A DNA stretch of 64,000 nucleotides from contig NZ_VAUA01000003.1 of assembly GCF_005771405.1 (NCBI RefSeq), positions 310,001 to 374,000 on the forward strand, in the 5' to 3' direction. Shown here piece after piece: positions 61,949-64,000 of this stretch; the first letter of the stretch is position 1; the number at the start of each line of letters is the position of its first letter. The notes below the pieces were generated by a model. It had not been told where the DNA came from. It was given only the letters and a program-made list of their open reading frames with translations, and did no database searches. This DNA is from Parasedimentitalea maritima. GTDB taxonomy: Bacteria > Pseudomonadota > Alphaproteobacteria > Rhodobacterales > Rhodobacteraceae. The position numbers and the translations under genes are program-made.

Positions 61949-63264
61949 CGCGACTGCACCAACTGATGTGTGATCAGGGCCAGCACCAGTGTCGGCAGCA
62001 CCTTGACCAGTGGCCCCAGTGGATCTGCCCATAGGGATGGCACAAACACCGTGGACGCCGTCAAATAGAACACCGACACCGCTGCCATTGCCAGACAGGC
62101 TGACGCCGCCCAGCGACGCCACAGAATGGCCGCGCCCAGCGACAGATCAACCAGCGACCATAGCGCAACCGAGGACACCGCGGCCCATTGTGGCCAACCA
62201 ACATCCGTCAAGACCGCAGCTGCACTGCCAATTTGCCAAAGGCCAACCAGTCCGGACAACAGCCAGAACAAGGACAATACCGCCACCGAAAGTGGCATCA
62301 TCAGGGCCATACGCGCTGCCAAACGTTGCTCTTGCCCGGCGCTCAGTCCTGCATAGATCTGCCCCAACGGTTGCAAAACCTGCCCGGTGGCCCGGCGATA
62401 GGGCAGCGGATCACCACTAATTCCCTGTTCCAAAACCTGCAAAGCAGTCGACCGCAGTGGGGCCCGCCATCCAAGCCGCCCCAGTTGATCCGCCACTCGC
62501 CCTACCAATTTCGCGAGCCAAGTCGGAACTGGCAAAGTGACCCGCGCCGGGGCAAAACCCAACCAATTGCGGGTTTCAGCCACCACCTCTTTCAGGGTCT
62601 GCGCGTTGTCCTCAACCAGATCATATTCCCCCGGGGGAAGGTCACCAACAACGGCGGCCTCGACCACCTGCGCCAGATCAGCCAGTGCCACCGACTGCAC
62701 CGGCGCCTGCCCCAACGCCAGGGGCTGCACCCAAGGAATAGCCGCCAACATCCGCAACAGCCCGGTTCCCCCATAGGCCCCCTGCCCGATCACCAGTCCC
62801 GGTCGTAAGATCCAGACTTTGGCGCCTGACTGGATCAGCTCTGCATCACCGCGCCCTTTGCTGCGCAGAAATTCGGTCGCAGCAGTCTTCGCCGCCCCCA
62901 CCGCCGAGACCTGCACCACGCCAACCCCTAACTGCTCAGCCGCCTGTGCCATGGCTGCAACCGCACTGTGATGGACGGCAGACAGATCATCGTCCGGGCT
63001 GTCCTGCAACACACCGGCACAATTCACCACTGTGTCAAACCCAACCAACAGGTCCTGCCAATCACTGACGGCCTGCAAGTGGCGTAAATCGGCCCGGACG
63101 AAGTCAACCCCCGGCAACACCCGCGCAGCCAGTTGATCATCGCGCCCTGCGGCGCAAACCTCGCATCCGCTGCTGCGCAATGCCCGAACAACAGAGGTGC
63201 CAATAAACCCATAGCCCCCCAGCACCAGGACCCGCGCGGCGGTTTGTCTCTTTTCCTTGGTCAT
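61945..63264 (-). CDS. NAD(P)-dependent epimerase-like protein with C-terminal DoxX-like membrane domain
   Basis: 439 residues. Residues 10-290 are an atypical extended SDR: LVLGGYGFIGTSVVRAL, VNCAGVLQDSP, SAVGAAKTAATEFLRSKGRGDAE and ILRPGLVIGQGAYGG. The usual catalytic YxxxK is not clear (a T-A-A-T-E-F-L-R-S-K replaces it). The last 130 residues hold four membrane helices (PLSVAVLSLFWLLSGLVGLW...LVLALITHQL), DoxX-like. Such fusions occur in proteobacteria; the role is unknown. It overlaps the DUF2269 gene. Confidence 0.85.
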   Translation of the reverse strand: MTKEKRQTAARVLVLGGYGFIGTSVVRALRSSGCEVCAAGRDDQLAARVLPGVDFVRADLRHLQAVSDWQDLLVGFDTVVNCAGVLQDSPDDDLSAVHHSAVAAMAQAAEQLGVGVVQVSAVGAAKTAATEFLRSKGRGDAELIQSGAKVWILRPGLVIGQGAYGGTGLLRMLAAIPWVQPLALGQAPVQSVALADLAQVVEAAVVGDLPPGEYDLVEDNAQTLKEVVAETRNWLGFAPARVTLPVPTWLAKLVGRVADQLGRLGWRAPLRSTALQVLEQGISGDPLPYRRATGQVLQPLGQIYAGLSAGQEQRLAARMALMMPLSVAVLSLFWLLSGLVGLWQIGSAAAVLTDVGWPQWAAVSSVALWSLVDLSLGAAILWRRWAASACLAMAAVSVFYLTASTVFVPSLWADPLGPLVKVLPTLVLALITHQLVQSR

Positions 63265-63278
63265 GCCGATCCCTATCT

Positions 63279-63740
63279 ATGGCCAAACAAATATCACATA
63301 CAGGCCTGCCCATGCCCGAAACCACTTTGGACAACCCACTGAAACGATTTGACATCACCGCGAGTGAAATCGACCGCGTGGTGACGGTGTTCTACGCACA
63401 TATTCGCCGTCATCCGGATCTGGGCCCTGTATTTGGTGCCCATCTAGAGGACGCTGACTGGCCCGAGCATGAAGACAAAATCGCCCGGTTCTGGCGTAAT
63501 GCGATCCTGCGCGAGAAGAGCTACAATGGCAATCCAATGCGGGTACATCTCTCGCGCCCGGATGTAAAAGCAGAGCATTTTCCACTGTGGCTGGGGCTAT
63601 TCCATCAGGTTTTGAAGGCAGAACTGCCAGAGCCAACCGCCAGCAGTTGGGGCGTTCTGGCTGACCGCATTGGCGAGGGGTTTCGCGCCGGAATTGTCTC
63701 TATGCGCCAACCAAAAGATGAGCCCCCAAAACTGTTCTAG
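63279..63740 (+). CDS. Group III truncated hemoglobin
   Basis: 153 residues from ATG 63279; an internal ATG at 63312 would give 142. The fold is recognised by VVTVFYAHIRRHPDLGPVF, HEDKIARFWRNAIL, SYNGNPMRVHLSRPDVKAEHFPLWLGLFHQVL with the proximal His in the EHFPLW segment. Group III trHbs bind heme and are linked to oxygen or nitric-oxide chemistry. It starts 14 bp from the divergent NAD-epimerase gene. Confidence 0.9.
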   Translation: MAKQISHTGLPMPETTLDNPLKRFDITASEIDRVVTVFYAHIRRHPDLGPVFGAHLEDADWPEHEDKIARFWRNAILREKSYNGNPMRVHLSRPDVKAEHFPLWLGLFHQVLKAELPEPTASSWGVLADRIGEGFRAGIVSMRQPKDEPPKLF

Positions 63741-63783
63741 CAGTGAAGCTCAAAGTTTAGGCAGGGCTTTAGCCTATAACCTG

Positions 63784-64000
63784 TTATTGCGATGCTTTGG
63801 AAAACAAGCCCGTCAGTGCCCGTTTCACAACAGCGCGCACCTTGGGTTTGCGCTCCTGCGAGAAAGGCATCGGCCGACAGACATCCATCGCGGCGATGCC
63901 AACGCGGGCCGTCAGAGCACCATTGACCAGCCCCTCGCCAAACCGGCGCGACAGTTTTGACAAAACGGACCCGCCCAGGACCGGCTCCAGCAAATCATCG
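63784..64000 (-). CDS. DUF697/YcjF (TIGR01620)-like membrane protein, C-terminal fragment
   Basis: The frame is open through the right edge, so only the last 71 residues are seen. GEGLVNGALTARVGIAAMDVCRPMPF followed by KPKVRAVVKRALTGLF is the conserved C-terminus of YcjF-type DUF697 proteins, which usually follow a YcjX-like ATPase. The N-terminal membrane part is outside the window. Confidence 0.82.
   Translation of the reverse strand, partial: DDLLEPVLGGSVLSKLSRRFGEGLVNGALTARVGIAAMDVCRPMPFSQERKPKVRAVVKRALTGLFSKASQ

Noticed and set aside
1-64000. CRISPR array or tRNA/rRNA genes
   Set aside because: No regularly spaced repeat series and no tRNA-like TTCRANNC arm with matching acceptor was found while reading the window.

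Overview
This window looks like chromosome of a marine alphaproteobacterium of the Rhodobacteraceae (Roseobacter group). The signs are a moderately high G+C content, the alphaproteobacterial cell-cycle regulator GcrA, and Rhodobacteraceae-type families (DUF6455-like, DUF1467, DUF1127, Hint-domain and GNAT/ACT proteins). Most genes are single-copy housekeeping or metabolic genes in short operons on both strands. I see no rRNA, tRNA, CRISPR array, complete insertion sequence or prophage.

Layout. 1-8.5 kb: end of a DUF1127-like gene, meaB, hrpB, an SDR oxidoreductase, a Nudix hydrolase, a PiT phosphate transporter and a frameshifted M19 dipeptidase-like gene. 8.6-12.3 kb: a minus-strand group argD - argF - ACT/GNAT fusion - cysteine hydrolase. 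12.6-20.1 kb: EamA and LysE exporters, an orphan ABC-2 permease, gcrA, an agmatinase-family gene, a YHS protein, a YghU-type GST, SseB and a uracil-DNA-glycosylase-like protein. 20.4-25.1 kb: a capsule/Kdo cluster (KpsT-like ATPase, KpsE-like protein, metal-type kdsA, phosphohexomutase). 25.2-31.2 kb: an AsmA protein, a frameshifted pentapeptide-repeat protein, rimO and a low-G+C frameshifted DUF2971 gene. 31.4-38.7 kb: dgkA, a double-CDGSH protein, three tandem Cys-rich small proteins, an IMPACT protein, an M48 lipoprotein, YggU, a nitroreductase, EI24 and MAPEG membrane proteins, DUF1467, methylmalonyl-CoA epimerase and a response regulator. 38.9-49 kb: the DUF1501/DUF1800 pair, aspS, pabC/pabB and carB. 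49-53 kb: a patchier, lower-G+C stretch with two unknown small genes, a 374-residue FabH-like enzyme, an alpha/beta hydrolase, an HTH-like protein and an inverted-repeat element. 53-64 kb: tdk, a 2-hydroxyacid dehydrogenase, csaA, proC, YbjN, ubiK, the lgt - MidA-like - pgeF operon, a small basic protein, a Hint protein, DUF2269 and NAD-epimerase/DoxX proteins, a truncated hemoglobin, and the C-terminus of a DUF697 protein.

Three signals stand out. An ACT-GNAT fusion sits directly behind argF and could be an amino-acid-sensing acetyltransferase. A dispersed intergenic repeat (consensus around TTCATCTAGCTA...ATCCC, usually beside a GGGGC-AGC-GCCCC hairpin) occurs four times. Every broken gene (M19, pentapeptide, DUF2971) breaks at a homopolymer run, so these genes may be intact in the cell and broken only in this assembly. 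A perfect 21-bp inverted repeat inside the pentapeptide gene and a TA-flanked inverted-repeat element upstream of tdk are the most striking DNA-level structures. All family calls were made by reading motifs; no database search was run.
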